DNA from: an uncultured Clostridia bacterium
GTDB lineage: Bacteria > Bacillota > Clostridia > Oscillospirales > Ruminococcaceae
DNA length: 5,513 bases
NCBI GenBank assembly: GCA_947631585.1
Contig: CANRLY010000125.1
Location: forward strand, 1 to 5,513
Direction: 5' to 3'
The notes under the pieces are model-generated. The model had not been told where the DNA came from and made no database searches. It saw only the letters and a program-made list of their open reading frames with translations. The position numbers and the translations under genes were made by a program. Below are positions 1 through 5,513 of this stretch, one piece after another; position 1 is the stretch's first letter, and every line of letters starts with the position of its first letter.

Positions 1-2
1 TC

Positions 3-1160
3 ATTACACATGGCAGCAAGGACGGCTGGACGGATTTCCTGCCTGAGATAGATAAGTATCCGAAAACTCTTGAAAGAGTTGATACCAAGGTCGATGAGCC
101 TATGCTGCTTTATTTCAGTTCCGGCACTACGGGCTATCCTAAAATGGTGCTTCACAGCTACTATTATTCAGCAGCTCACATCATAACCGCCAAGCATTGG
201 CATCATGTCAGCGACGGTACTCTTCACCTGACAGTTTCAGACACAGGCTGGGGCAAATGCGCATGGGGCAAGCTGTTTGGTCAGCTCACCTGCGGCGCAA
301 CAGAGTTCATTTATGACTTTGATCGTTTTAAACCAGCTGAAATGCTGAAAGTTATCCAGGATTACAAGATCACTTCTTTCTGCGCACCTCCGACGATGTA
401 CCGCTTCTTTATTAAAGAAGGTATCGAAAACTACGATCTTTCACATCTTAAATACGCTACAATTGCAGGCGAAGCTCTTAATCCGGAAGTTTTCAACAAG
501 TTTTATGAATACACAGGTCTTAAACTGATGGAGGGATTCGGTCAGACTGAGACTGTGCTTGTTGTAGGAAACCTTTACGGAATGGAACCCAAGCCCGGCT
601 CGATGGGAAAACCTGTTCCGCTTTACAATGTTGATATAGTTGACGAAAACGGCAACAGCGTCCCTGTGGGAGAAGTCGGAGAAATGGTAGTAAGAACCAA
701 CGGAAGATACCATAAGGCTCTGTTCAAAGAGTATTACAGGAATCCCGAAGCAACTGAGACTTCCTGGCATGACAATATCTACCACACCGGCGATACTGCC
801 TGGAAAGACGAGGACGGCTACTTCTGGTATGTGGGCAGAACAGACGACCTTATCAAGGCGTCAGGCTACAGGATAGGACCGTTTGAGATCGAAAGCGTTC
901 TTATGGAGCACCCGTCTGTTTTGGAATGTGCCGTTACCGGCGCAAAAGACCCGATCAGAGGAAATGTTGTAAAGGCAACAATAGTACTTGCAAGGGGATA
1001 TTCACCGTCTGACGAGCTTGTCAAGGAACTCCAGACCTATGTAAAGAATGCTACCGCACCTTACAAGTATCCCAGAATAGTTGAGTTTGTTGACGAACTT
1101 CCAAAGACCATAAGCGGAAAGATCCGCAGGGTCGCTATAAGAAATAATGACAATAAATAA
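3..1160 (+). CDS. AMP-forming acyl-CoA synthetase (MACS-like), 3' part, cut by left edge
   Basis: An ANL-superfamily ligase that activates a carboxylic acid to an acyl-adenylate and then to acyl-CoA. The frame is open from base 3, so the ATG at 102 is internal; about 385 codons are visible and the N-terminal part is missing. Visible motifs are the phosphate-binding loop SSGTTGYPK (117-143), SDTGWGKCAWGK (237-272), GFGQTET (534-554), the ATP-ribose aspartate in HTGD (783-794), the hinge region GRTDDLIKASGYR (834-872) and the C-terminal lysine motif PKTISGKIRR (1101-1130), with the adenylation lysine at 1119-1121. SDTGWGKCAWGK and the region after GFGQTET resemble the medium-chain acyl-CoA synthetase family more than true acetyl-CoA synthetase, but the substrate cannot be read from the sequence; acetate, branched-chain or aryl acids are all possible. 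All catalytic motifs in the visible part are intact. It ends at TAA 1158-1160. Confidence 0.92.
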   Translation: MTHGSKDGWTDFLPEIDKYPKTLERVDTKVDEPMLLYFSSGTTGYPKMVLHSYYYSAAHIITAKHWHHVSDGTLHLTVSDTGWGKCAWGKLFGQLTCGATEFIYDFDRFKPAEMLKVIQDYKITSFCAPPTMYRFFIKEGIENYDLSHLKYATIAGEALNPEVFNKFYEYTGLKLMEGFGQTETVLVVGNLYGMEPKPGSMGKPVPLYNVDIVDENGNSVPVGEVGEMVVRTNGRYHKALFKEYYRNPEATETSWHDNIYHTGDTAWKDEDGYFWYVGRTDDLIKASGYRIGPFEIESVLMEHPSVLECAVTGAKDPIRGNVVKATIVLARGYSPSDELVKELQTYVKNATAPYKYPRIVEFVDELPKTISGKIRRVAIRNNDNK

Positions 1161-1174
1161 CGATTTTTAAGACA

Positions 1175-1209
1175 ACAGCGGTTTTCTGCTTATGAAAGCC
1201 GCTGTAATT
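1175..1209 (+). terminator. Hairpin after the acyl-CoA synthetase gene, possible weak terminator
   Basis: Bases 1175-1186 pair with 1194-1205 (ACAGCGG with CCGCTGT, extended by TTTTC with GAAAG allowing one G-T pair). This gives a 12-bp stem with a 7-base loop, 15 bases after the upstream stop. The tail is only AATTCTTCT, without a real T run, so termination may be partial and some readthrough into the gene at 1228 is possible. The hairpin is seen directly; its function as a terminator is inferred. Confidence 0.5.
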
Positions 1210-1214
1210 CTTCT

Positions 1215-1222
1215 AAGGTGAG
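1215..1222 (+). promoter_or_regulatory. Ribosome binding site that fixes the GTG start at 1228
   Basis: AAGGTGAG lies 5 bases before GTG 1228. An in-frame TGA at 1219-1221 sits inside this site, so only GAT and AAA separate the stop from GTG. No start further upstream is possible, and no ATG lies nearby in the frame. Confidence 0.7.
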
Positions 1223-1227
1223 ATAAA

Positions 1228-1824
1228 GTGCTACTGTATGAATACCCTGAAAAAACTGACAGACTGACGGCTCAGCTGAAAAGAGCCGAAACTATAAGAC
1301 AGGCAAAAAAGCTTCGGAAAAACGCAGTTATCAATTGCGTGCTTGCCGCCGTGCTGGTAATTTTCGTCTTTGCGGCTGAGGTGGTCTGGGTAAAGATATT
1401 TATTGCCTTGGCTGGGCTGATGACCGCGTTCAGTGGGATCGTTATGCTGGAGGAAGCGGCTCAGGCTTACCATGAGCCTGCCCGTACTTTGATCTATGAC
1501 GACAGGCTGGAACATACTCAGCGGCTGCCGCACAGAGGCACGACTGTCAGCTATACTGTCAGTTATGAAGATATTCTGTCCAGCAGTCAGAATATGACAG
1601 GCGGTCTGATACTGACTCTGAGGGAGGGCGCAGCCGTTGGCGTAAGGTCGGAACGGAAAGGCGTTGTTTCAGAAAAAGTTGAAAATCTCGCCAGCGTGAC
1701 GCTTTATTTTGAAAATGTCAAGCCTAAACTGTTTCTTATAAACCAACTGTCCGACAAGATCAAGTACCCCAAAAAAGAGTACCTTGTCGTTGAGGACAAT
1801 GACGACGAAACTGATGATTGGTAG
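1228..1824 (+). CDS. Small two-helix membrane protein of unknown function
   Basis: A 198-residue protein that I do not recognise as a named family. It starts at GTG. The first 32 residues are charged and probably helical (many K, R, E and Q). Two hydrophobic stretches follow, at about 33-51 and 53-74, with a very short turn between them, which suggests a membrane hairpin. Residues from about 85 form a soluble, beta-rich region in which a strand like RTLIYDDRLEH is followed by VSYEDI and LILTLREG. This order (strand, YxDI, strand) recalls YcxB-like or bacterial PH-like domains, but that is inference from pattern only. The C-terminus is acidic (VVEDNDDETDD). There is no signal peptide cleavage site or catalytic motif. 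It ends 39 bases before the putative -35 of the pheS promoter and is probably not part of the T-box-controlled unit. It resembles the gene at 3210-3797 in size and layout. Confidence 0.78.
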   Translation: MLLYEYPEKTDRLTAQLKRAETIRQAKKLRKNAVINCVLAAVLVIFVFAAEVVWVKIFIALAGLMTAFSGIVMLEEAAQAYHEPARTLIYDDRLEHTQRLPHRGTTVSYTVSYEDILSSSQNMTGGLILTLREGAAVGVRSERKGVVSEKVENLASVTLYFENVKPKLFLINQLSDKIKYPKKEYLVVEDNDDETDDW

Positions 1825-1863
1825 GATAATGTTAAATTTCTGTTAAATTAAGCAGAGTAACGG

Positions 1864-1892
1864 TTGCATATAACAATAAAATATGTTAAACT
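1864..1892 (+). promoter_or_regulatory. Putative sigma-A promoter of the pheS operon
   Basis: A -35 like TTGCAT (1864-1869) is followed after 17 bases by TAAACT (1887-1892), with TG at 1884-1885 forming an extended -10. Transcription would start near 1899, just before the first paired bases of the T-box leader at 1908. That position supports the call. The -10 hexamer is weak by itself (4 of 6 consensus bases). The flanking DNA is AT-rich. Confidence 0.6.
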
Positions 1893-2093
1893 TAATCGTA
1901 AACATTATGACTGAGAGAGTAGATCCTGTCAGAGCTTTTCAGAGAATTGCCGCACCAGCTGAAAACGGCATAAGCAGGCGGCTGGGTCGAAGTTCACTCA
2001 CGAGTGGTCAGACCGAATGGGTCATAAGACGCCTGTAAGTCTGAACGTTGTGTCTGCGTTAAAGACAGGGGAGTGACGGCTCTTTAAAAAAAC

Positions 2094-2123
2094 GGGTGGT
2101 ACAGCAAGATCATGTCTTGTCCC
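2094..2123 (+). promoter_or_regulatory. T-box antiterminator with tRNA-acceptor-binding bulge
   Basis: The conserved T-box GGGTGGTAC starts at 2094. GGG (2094-2096) can pair with CCC (2121-2123), and CAAGA (2105-2109) with TCTTG (2115-2119). This leaves TGGT (2097-2100) in the bulge to pair with the NCCA end of uncharged tRNA. The final T predicts discriminator base A, as is usual for bacterial tRNA-Phe. The 3' strand is shared with the terminator stem, so the two structures exclude each other. Confidence 0.88.
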
Positions 2124-2147
2124 AGTTTGGGGCAGGGCTTTTTATTT
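2114..2147 (+). terminator. Intrinsic terminator of the T-box leader
   Basis: Bases 2114-2123 pair with 2129-2138 (GTCTTGTCCC with GGGGCAGGGC, including G-T pairs) around a 5-base loop. The T tract TTTTTATTT follows at 2139-2147. It lies 43 bases before the pheS start and is the default off-state of the T-box switch when tRNA-Phe is charged. Confidence 0.92.
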
Positions 2148-2190
2148 AGTTAAAAACGCTGTTAAAACTATTATTTAAAGGAGAATTAAT

Positions 2191-3210
2191 ATGAAAGAAG
2201 CTCTTGAAAAAATTGAGGTCTCTGCCAAAAAGCTGCTGGAAGATATAAGCGACGCCAAGCAGCTCGAAGAGGTAAGAGTAAAGTTTCTTGGCAAGAAAGG
2301 CGAACTTACAGCTATTCTCAAACAGATGGGCAGCCTTTCTCCGGAAGAAAGACCTGTTATCGGTCAGCTTGCAAATAAAGTAAGGGCTGATATCGAAAAG
2401 GCTTTGACAGAAAGAGCCGCTCAGATCAACGCAGAAGAAAGCGAAAAGAAGCTTGCGGCTGAAACTATAGACGTGACGCTCCCCGGCAAGCCTTGCAGGA
2501 TAGGCGCAGCTCACCCGCTGAATAAGGTTTTGGCGGAAGTGGAAGAAGTCTTTCTGGGAATGGGATTTGACATTGTGGAAGGTCCGGAAGTTGAGACCGA
2601 CCATTACTGCTTTGAGGCTCTTAATATGCCGAAGCACCACCCTGCAAGAGATACGCAGGATACGTTTTATATCAACGATAATGTTGTACTGAGGACTCAG
2701 ACTTCTTCTGTTCAGATAAGAACGATGGAAAAGACTAAGCCCCCAATAAGGATAATCTCCCCCGGAAGAGTGTACCGCTCTGATGCGGTAGATGCAACAC
2801 ATTCGCCGCTTTTCCACCAGATAGAAGGTCTTGTTATAGATAAGGGAATAACCATGAGCGACCTGAAAGGCACTCTTGAACTGCTTATGAAACGTCTGTA
2901 CGGAGAAAACTGCAAGATAAGGCTTCGTCCTCACCATTTCCCGTATACTGAACCTTCGGCAGAAGTAGATATCATGTGCTTCAACTGCGGCGGCGAAGGC
3001 TGCTCTATGTGCAAGCAGGAAGGTTATGTGGAGCTTCTCGGCGCAGGAATGGTCCATCCGAAAGTTCTGGAAGGCTGCGGAATAGACCCTGAAATATACA
3101 GCGGTTTTGCCTTTGGTATCGGACTTGAGCGTATAACAATGGGCAGATTCAACATAAACGATATGCGTCTGCTTTATGAAAACGATACACGGTTCCTTGG
3201 TCAGTTCTGA
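2191..3210 (+). CDS. pheS: Phenylalanine--tRNA ligase alpha subunit
   Basis: Catalytic alpha subunit of the cytoplasmic alpha2-beta2 PheRS, which charges tRNA-Phe with phenylalanine using ATP. It has 339 residues, normal for bacterial PheS. Residues 1-90 form the N-terminal helical coiled-coil arm. The class II catalytic core follows, with HPARDTQDTFY (150-160), RTQTSSVQIRTME (168-180), motif 2 around PGRVYRSD (191-198), DATHSPLFHQ (201-210) and motif 3 GFAFGIGLERITM (305-317). Ala307 in GFAFG matches the small residue that lines the Phe pocket. C263, C266, C271 and C274 (CxxC-x4-CxxC) form the cysteine cluster also known from Bacillus PheS, perhaps metal-binding. AAAGGAG (2177-2183) sits 7 bases before ATG. 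It is the first gene after the tRNA-Phe T-box, and its stop TGA (3208-3210) overlaps the next ATG by one base. Confidence 0.98.
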   Translation: MKEALEKIEVSAKKLLEDISDAKQLEEVRVKFLGKKGELTAILKQMGSLSPEERPVIGQLANKVRADIEKALTERAAQINAEESEKKLAAETIDVTLPGKPCRIGAAHPLNKVLAEVEEVFLGMGFDIVEGPEVETDHYCFEALNMPKHHPARDTQDTFYINDNVVLRTQTSSVQIRTMEKTKPPIRIISPGRVYRSDAVDATHSPLFHQIEGLVIDKGITMSDLKGTLELLMKRLYGENCKIRLRPHHFPYTEPSAEVDIMCFNCGGEGCSMCKQEGYVELLGAGMVHPKVLEGCGIDPEIYSGFAFGIGLERITMGRFNINDMRLLYENDTRFLGQF

Positions 3211-3797
3211 TGGAAGCAAACGATATTCGCAGCTGCAAATTATATAAAAAGCTCAGACCCAGTTCTGCCGGAAATGTAGTTGTTGTTACATTATGCGTAT
3301 TGTTTGTGATATTCCTGTCGGCATTCGGGATATTCGGCGTTTATGCCATGATAAGAGACGATATCAGCGGCGCAGTGGTGAGCAGTGTGATATTTGTTCT
3401 TTTAGTCGGAATGATAATGTTTTTTTCGATAAATTCAGTCAGAAAAAAGCAAAAAAGAAACGCCGGCATATTAAAACGACTTCAGGCTCTTACTTATTTT
3501 GAACTGGAGGAGCTGGAAGAACAGATAGCTGATTCTAAGCTGCATTATGGCACGTTTTATTTACTGGAAGATCACTTTTACATACCGTCGGCAAAACTTA
3601 TGATAAAGTATTCAGAGATAAGCAGCTGGCAGTCGGTAATACACAGTACCAACGGCGTTAAAGACGGCATAAAGCTGGTAATTACCGATAATGATAATGT
3701 AAAATATGAGGTCTGGGTAAAAAAGTGGAAAGACTTTTACGGCGGGATCATGTGGTTCAACGACCAGATGGAACAGAAAAAATATATTCACCGATAA
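3210..3797 (+). CDS. Two-helix membrane protein inserted between pheS and pheT, unknown function
   Basis: A 195-residue protein that I do not recognise. A short basic N-terminus leads into two hydrophobic stretches (about 21-47 and 52-74), then a basic segment RKKQKRN (78-84) and a charged helix (about 88-110). By the positive-inside rule the C-terminal part should be cytoplasmic. Residues 112-170 look like a run of beta strands with LEDHFYIP, IKYSEISSW and GIKLVITDNDN, a pattern like bacterial PH-like or YcxB-like domains (inference). The end is aromatic and helical (WKDFYGGIMWFNDQM). The ATG shares its A with the pheS stop and no good ribosome binding site precedes it, so translation is probably coupled to pheS. 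It lies inside the T-box operon, 23 bases before pheT. Five Leu codons are TTA, against none in pheS. It carries no recognisable tRNA-synthetase domain. Confidence 0.86.
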   Translation: MEANDIRSCKLYKKLRPSSAGNVVVVTLCVLFVIFLSAFGIFGVYAMIRDDISGAVVSSVIFVLLVGMIMFFSINSVRKKQKRNAGILKRLQALTYFELEELEEQIADSKLHYGTFYLLEDHFYIPSAKLMIKYSEISSWQSVIHSTNGVKDGIKLVITDNDNVKYEVWVKKWKDFYGGIMWFNDQMEQKKYIHR

Positions 3798-3820
3798 ATT
3801 TATAACGGAGGTAAATTATA

Positions 3821-4519
3821 ATGGATCTGTCAATGAGATGGCTTGCAGATTACGTTGACTGTAAGTGCGGTATAAAAGAATTTTGCTCGGCAATGACAAT
3901 GAGCGGCTCAAAAGTTGAACGTTACGACACTGAGGGAGAGGAGATAAGCAAGGTAGTTGTGGGAAAACTGCTTTCGGTCGTTCCCCACGAAAATTCCGAT
4001 CATCTGGTAGTCTGCATGGTTGACGTAGGCGCAGGCGAACCTATCCAGATAGTTACAGGCGCTTCTAATGTGGAAGCAGGACAGTATGTTCCTGTGGCTC
4101 TTGACGGCTCGACTCTTCCGGGCGGCGTCAAGATAAAAAAAGGCAAGCTCAGAGGGGTTGAGAGCAACGGTATGCTGTGTTCCCTTGGCGAACTTGGGCT
4201 TACAACACACGATTTCCCATACGCTATTGAAAACGGCATTTTCATTCTCGGCGACGACTGCGACCTTACTCTTGGCAAGGATATAAGGGAAGCTATCGGA
4301 TTTAACGATACAAAGGTAGAATTTGAAATAACTTCCAATCGTCCTGACTGTATGTCTGTTATAGGTCTTGCCCGTGAAGCAGGCGCAACTTTCAACATTC
4401 CTGTGGATATCAAAGAACCGACCTTTGCCGGAGTTGACGAAGATATCGGAAAAATGCTTTCTGTAAAAGTTGAGAATACTACTCTTTGCAGCAGATATAT
4501 GGAATGGTCAAGAATGTAA
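3821..4519 (+). CDS. pheT: Phenylalanine--tRNA ligase beta subunit, N-terminal part before frameshift
   Basis: First 232 codons of the PheRS beta subunit, which binds tRNA and edits mischarged Tyr-tRNA-Phe. GGAGGT (3807-3812) lies 8 bases before ATG, and the start MDLSMRWLADYVD matches the usual PheT N-terminus. Residues 45-155 are the OB-fold tRNA-binding domain, with HENSDHLVVCMVDVG and IVTGASNV visible. The linker EFEITSNRPDCMSVIGLARE (168-187) leads towards the B3/B4 editing domain. Family resemblance holds up to about SRYM (codons 224-227). The next residues, EWSRM, do not fit PheT and end at TAA 4517-4519. A normal PheT is about 800 residues, so this product alone would lack editing and core domains. 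The rest of the gene continues in the -1 frame from 4504. Confidence 0.95.
   Translation: MDLSMRWLADYVDCKCGIKEFCSAMTMSGSKVERYDTEGEEISKVVVGKLLSVVPHENSDHLVVCMVDVGAGEPIQIVTGASNVEAGQYVPVALDGSTLPGGVKIKKGKLRGVESNGMLCSLGELGLTTHDFPYAIENGIFILGDDCDLTLGKDIREAIGFNDTKVEFEITSNRPDCMSVIGLAREAGATFNIPVDIKEPTFAGVDEDIGKMLSVKVENTTLCSRYMEWSRM
4499..4519 (+). other. pheT: Frameshift junction in pheT
   Basis: The upstream frame (ATG 4499-4501) runs on to TAA 4517-4519, while the downstream PheT frame starts to make sense at ATG-GTC-AAG (4504-4512) and reads MVKNVKIGPSP. Related PheT proteins usually have two more residues, often Ala-Arg, between the Tyr-Met part and the Val-Lys part. Only GA is present here where about six bases are expected, so a 4-base loss fits best; a 1-base loss would also restore the frame. 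No X-XXY-YYZ slippery heptamer is visible. Confidence 0.87.
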
Positions 4520-5513
4520 AGATAGGTCCGTCTCCTCGATGGATGAGAGAAAGGCTTCGTGCCTGCGGCGTCAGACCGATAAACAACTTTGTTGATATCA
4601 CAAACTATGTAATGCTGGAATACGGTCACCCTATGCACGCATTTGACCTGAGATATGTAAGCGGCGCTGATATCAATGTCAGAAACGCCAGAAAAGGCGA
4701 GACTATCACTACTCTTGACGGCATTGAAAGAGAGCTTTCGGAAGAAATGCTGGTCATTGCCGACTCAGAAAAGCCTGTTGCAGTTGCCGGAGTCATGGGC
4801 GGCGAGTACAGCGGTATCATGGACGACACTACCACCGTTGTGTTCGAGGCGGCTTGCTTTGACGGCGCTTCTGTAAGAACTACCGCTAAAAAGTTAGGCA
4901 TGAGAACAGACGCATCTTCAAGATATGAAAAGGGTCTTGACCCGAACTGTACTAAAGCTGCGCTTCTGAGAGCTTTCCAGCTTGTAGAGCAGCTCGGAGC
5001 AGGAGAGGTCGTCAGGGATTTCATCGACTGCAATTACGGCGACCCTCAGCACAGGTCGGTAGATTTTGACCCTGAATGGATAAATAAATTCCTGGGTACT
5101 GATATCTCGGAAAAAGATATGATAAAATATCTCAGCAGCCTTGACTTTGAGGTCAGAGACGGCAAGGTATTTGCGCCTTATTTCAGAGTTGACATCGAGT
5201 GCAAAGCTGATATCGCTGAAGAAGTTGCAAGACTTTACGGCTATAACAATATCCCGTCAACGATAATAAGGGGAGTTGCCAAGGCAAGACGGACGCCAAA
5301 GCAGACTTTTGAAAAGAAAGTTACTGAAGCTATGCTGGCTCTGGGAGTTGACGAGATCACAACTTACAGCTTTATTTCTCCGAAATATCTTGACAAGATA
5401 AGGCTTCCTCAGGACAGCAAGCTGAGAAATTGCGTTACTATCACAAACCCCCTCGGCGAAGATACTTCTATAATGAGGACCACTATTCTTCCATCAATGT
5501 GTGAGATACTTTC
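4504..5513 (+). CDS. pheT: Phenylalanine--tRNA ligase beta subunit, continuation after frameshift, cut by right edge
   Basis: An open frame of 336 codons without stops, continuing past the window and collinear with the PheT fragment before it. Counting from ATG 4504, residues 1-150 are the rest of the editing domain (B3/B4), with DITNYVMLEYGHPMHAFD (31-48), VAGVMGG (94-100), FEAACFDGASVR (114-125) and TDASSRYEKGLDP (136-148). Residues 183-251 are the B5 domain, ending VARLYGYNNIP. From about 265 the catalytic-like core begins, with TTYSFISP and ITNPLGED. The C-terminal anticodon-binding (FDX-ACB) domain lies outside the window. ATG 4504 is the first Met in this frame but has no ribosome binding site and is probably not a real start. 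Normally GQP stands where GHP is seen at 41-43. The domains are undamaged apart from the frame break, which argues against long-standing decay. Confidence 0.93.
   Translation, partial: MVKNVKIGPSPRWMRERLRACGVRPINNFVDITNYVMLEYGHPMHAFDLRYVSGADINVRNARKGETITTLDGIERELSEEMLVIADSEKPVAVAGVMGGEYSGIMDDTTTVVFEAACFDGASVRTTAKKLGMRTDASSRYEKGLDPNCTKAALLRAFQLVEQLGAGEVVRDFIDCNYGDPQHRSVDFDPEWINKFLGTDISEKDMIKYLSSLDFEVRDGKVFAPYFRVDIECKADIAEEVARLYGYNNIPSTIIRGVAKARRTPKQTFEKKVTEAMLALGVDEITTYSFISPKYLDKIRLPQDSKLRNCVTITNPLGEDTSIMRTTILPSMCEIL

Larger units (their letters stand above)
1905..2150 (+). promoter_or_regulatory. T-box riboswitch specific for tRNA-Phe, leader of pheS operon
   Basis: A complete T-box leader that senses uncharged tRNA-Phe and controls transcription of the synthetase operon. 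Stem I begins with TGACT (1908-1912) pairing with GGTCA (2006-2010), around a GA-rich internal loop. GAGT (1917-1920) pairs with ACTC (1996-1999), and GATCC (1922-1926) with GGGTC (1984-1988). Between these helices lies the specifier side GAAGTTC, with TTC, a Phe codon, at 1993-1995 followed by A. The distal part has an AGAGA bulge (1941-1945) and a TGCCG/CGGCA hairpin (1948-1952 with 1966-1970). Smaller hairpins follow at 2011-2023 and 2051-2067. The antiterminator and terminator are listed separately. Specifier, T-box bulge and the downstream pheS agree. Pairings were worked out by eye; the Stem II and pseudoknot region is the least certain. Confidence 0.94.

Noticed and set aside
102..104. 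ATG 102 as start of the acyl-CoA synthetase
   Set aside because: The frame is open upstream to base 3, and ATG 102 lies directly before the phosphate-binding loop, deep inside the enzyme.
2139..2157. AT-rich inverted repeat (TTTTTA ... TAAAAA) after the T-box terminator
   Set aside because: It is a weak A-T pairing made by the terminator T tract and chance; no separate function is supported.
2146..3219. Long open frame on the - strand opposite pheS (357 codons)
   Set aside because: It mirrors pheS almost exactly, its product has no recognisable domain, and pheS is certain; it is a codon-bias shadow.
3293..3502. Short + strand frame of 69 codons inside the inserted membrane protein gene
   Set aside because: It is out of frame inside a coherent membrane protein and its product is basic with no helix or domain.
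4490..4520. Programmed -1 ribosomal frameshifting in pheT
   Set aside because: There is no slippery heptamer before the stop, the family alignment suggests missing residues at the junction, and PheT is not known to be recoded.
4000..4638. Open frame on the - strand opposite pheT (212 codons)
   Set aside because: It is antisense to a clear PheT coding region, and its product is low-complexity (rich in Ser, Pro and Arg) with no domain.
4626..5033. Open frame on the - strand (135 codons) and a short + strand frame at 4676-4876
   Set aside because: Both overlap the PheT continuation, which has many family motifs; neither encodes anything recognisable.

Overview
The window looks like a low- to mid-GC Gram-positive (Firmicutes) chromosome, most plausibly a Ruminococcus-like clostridium. 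The evidence is a T-box leader in front of pheS, a PheS with the Firmicutes-type four-cysteine insert, strong AGGAGG-type ribosome binding sites and uniform gene orientation. All supported genes are on the + strand. The genus is inferred from the general look of the proteins, without a database search.

Layout: (1) Positions 3-1160 hold the 3' part of an AMP-forming acyl-CoA synthetase, cut by the left edge of the window. (2) After a 12-bp hairpin comes a GTG-started gene (1228-1824) for a small two-helix membrane protein of unknown function. (3) The 366 bases between this gene and pheS hold a promoter with an extended -10 (about 1864-1892) and a complete tRNA-Phe T-box leader. The leader has a Stem I with specifier TTC at 1993-1995, a T-box antiterminator with bulge TGGT, and a strong intrinsic terminator at 2114-2147. 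(4) The phenylalanyl-tRNA synthetase operon follows: pheS (2191-3210), an unrelated two-helix membrane protein gene that overlaps the pheS stop by one base (3210-3797), and then pheT from 3821 to beyond the right edge.

How it works together: uncharged tRNA-Phe should pair with the TTC specifier and with TGGT, prevent the terminator, and so raise expression of both synthetase subunits. The membrane protein gene between them would be raised as well.

Two points stand out. First, pheT is broken in this sequence. The reading frame runs to a stop at 4519, but recognisable PheT sequence resumes in the -1 frame at 4504 and continues to the end of the window. A 4-base loss near 4502 explains this best, and no slippery site is visible. 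In an essential gene this suggests a sequence or assembly error, or a clonal mutation, unless there is a second copy. Second, a membrane protein gene sits inside the pheS-pheT operon. It has the same overall architecture as the gene upstream of the T-box and differs from pheS in codon use. I see no rRNA or tRNA gene, CRISPR array, insertion sequence or other mobile element.
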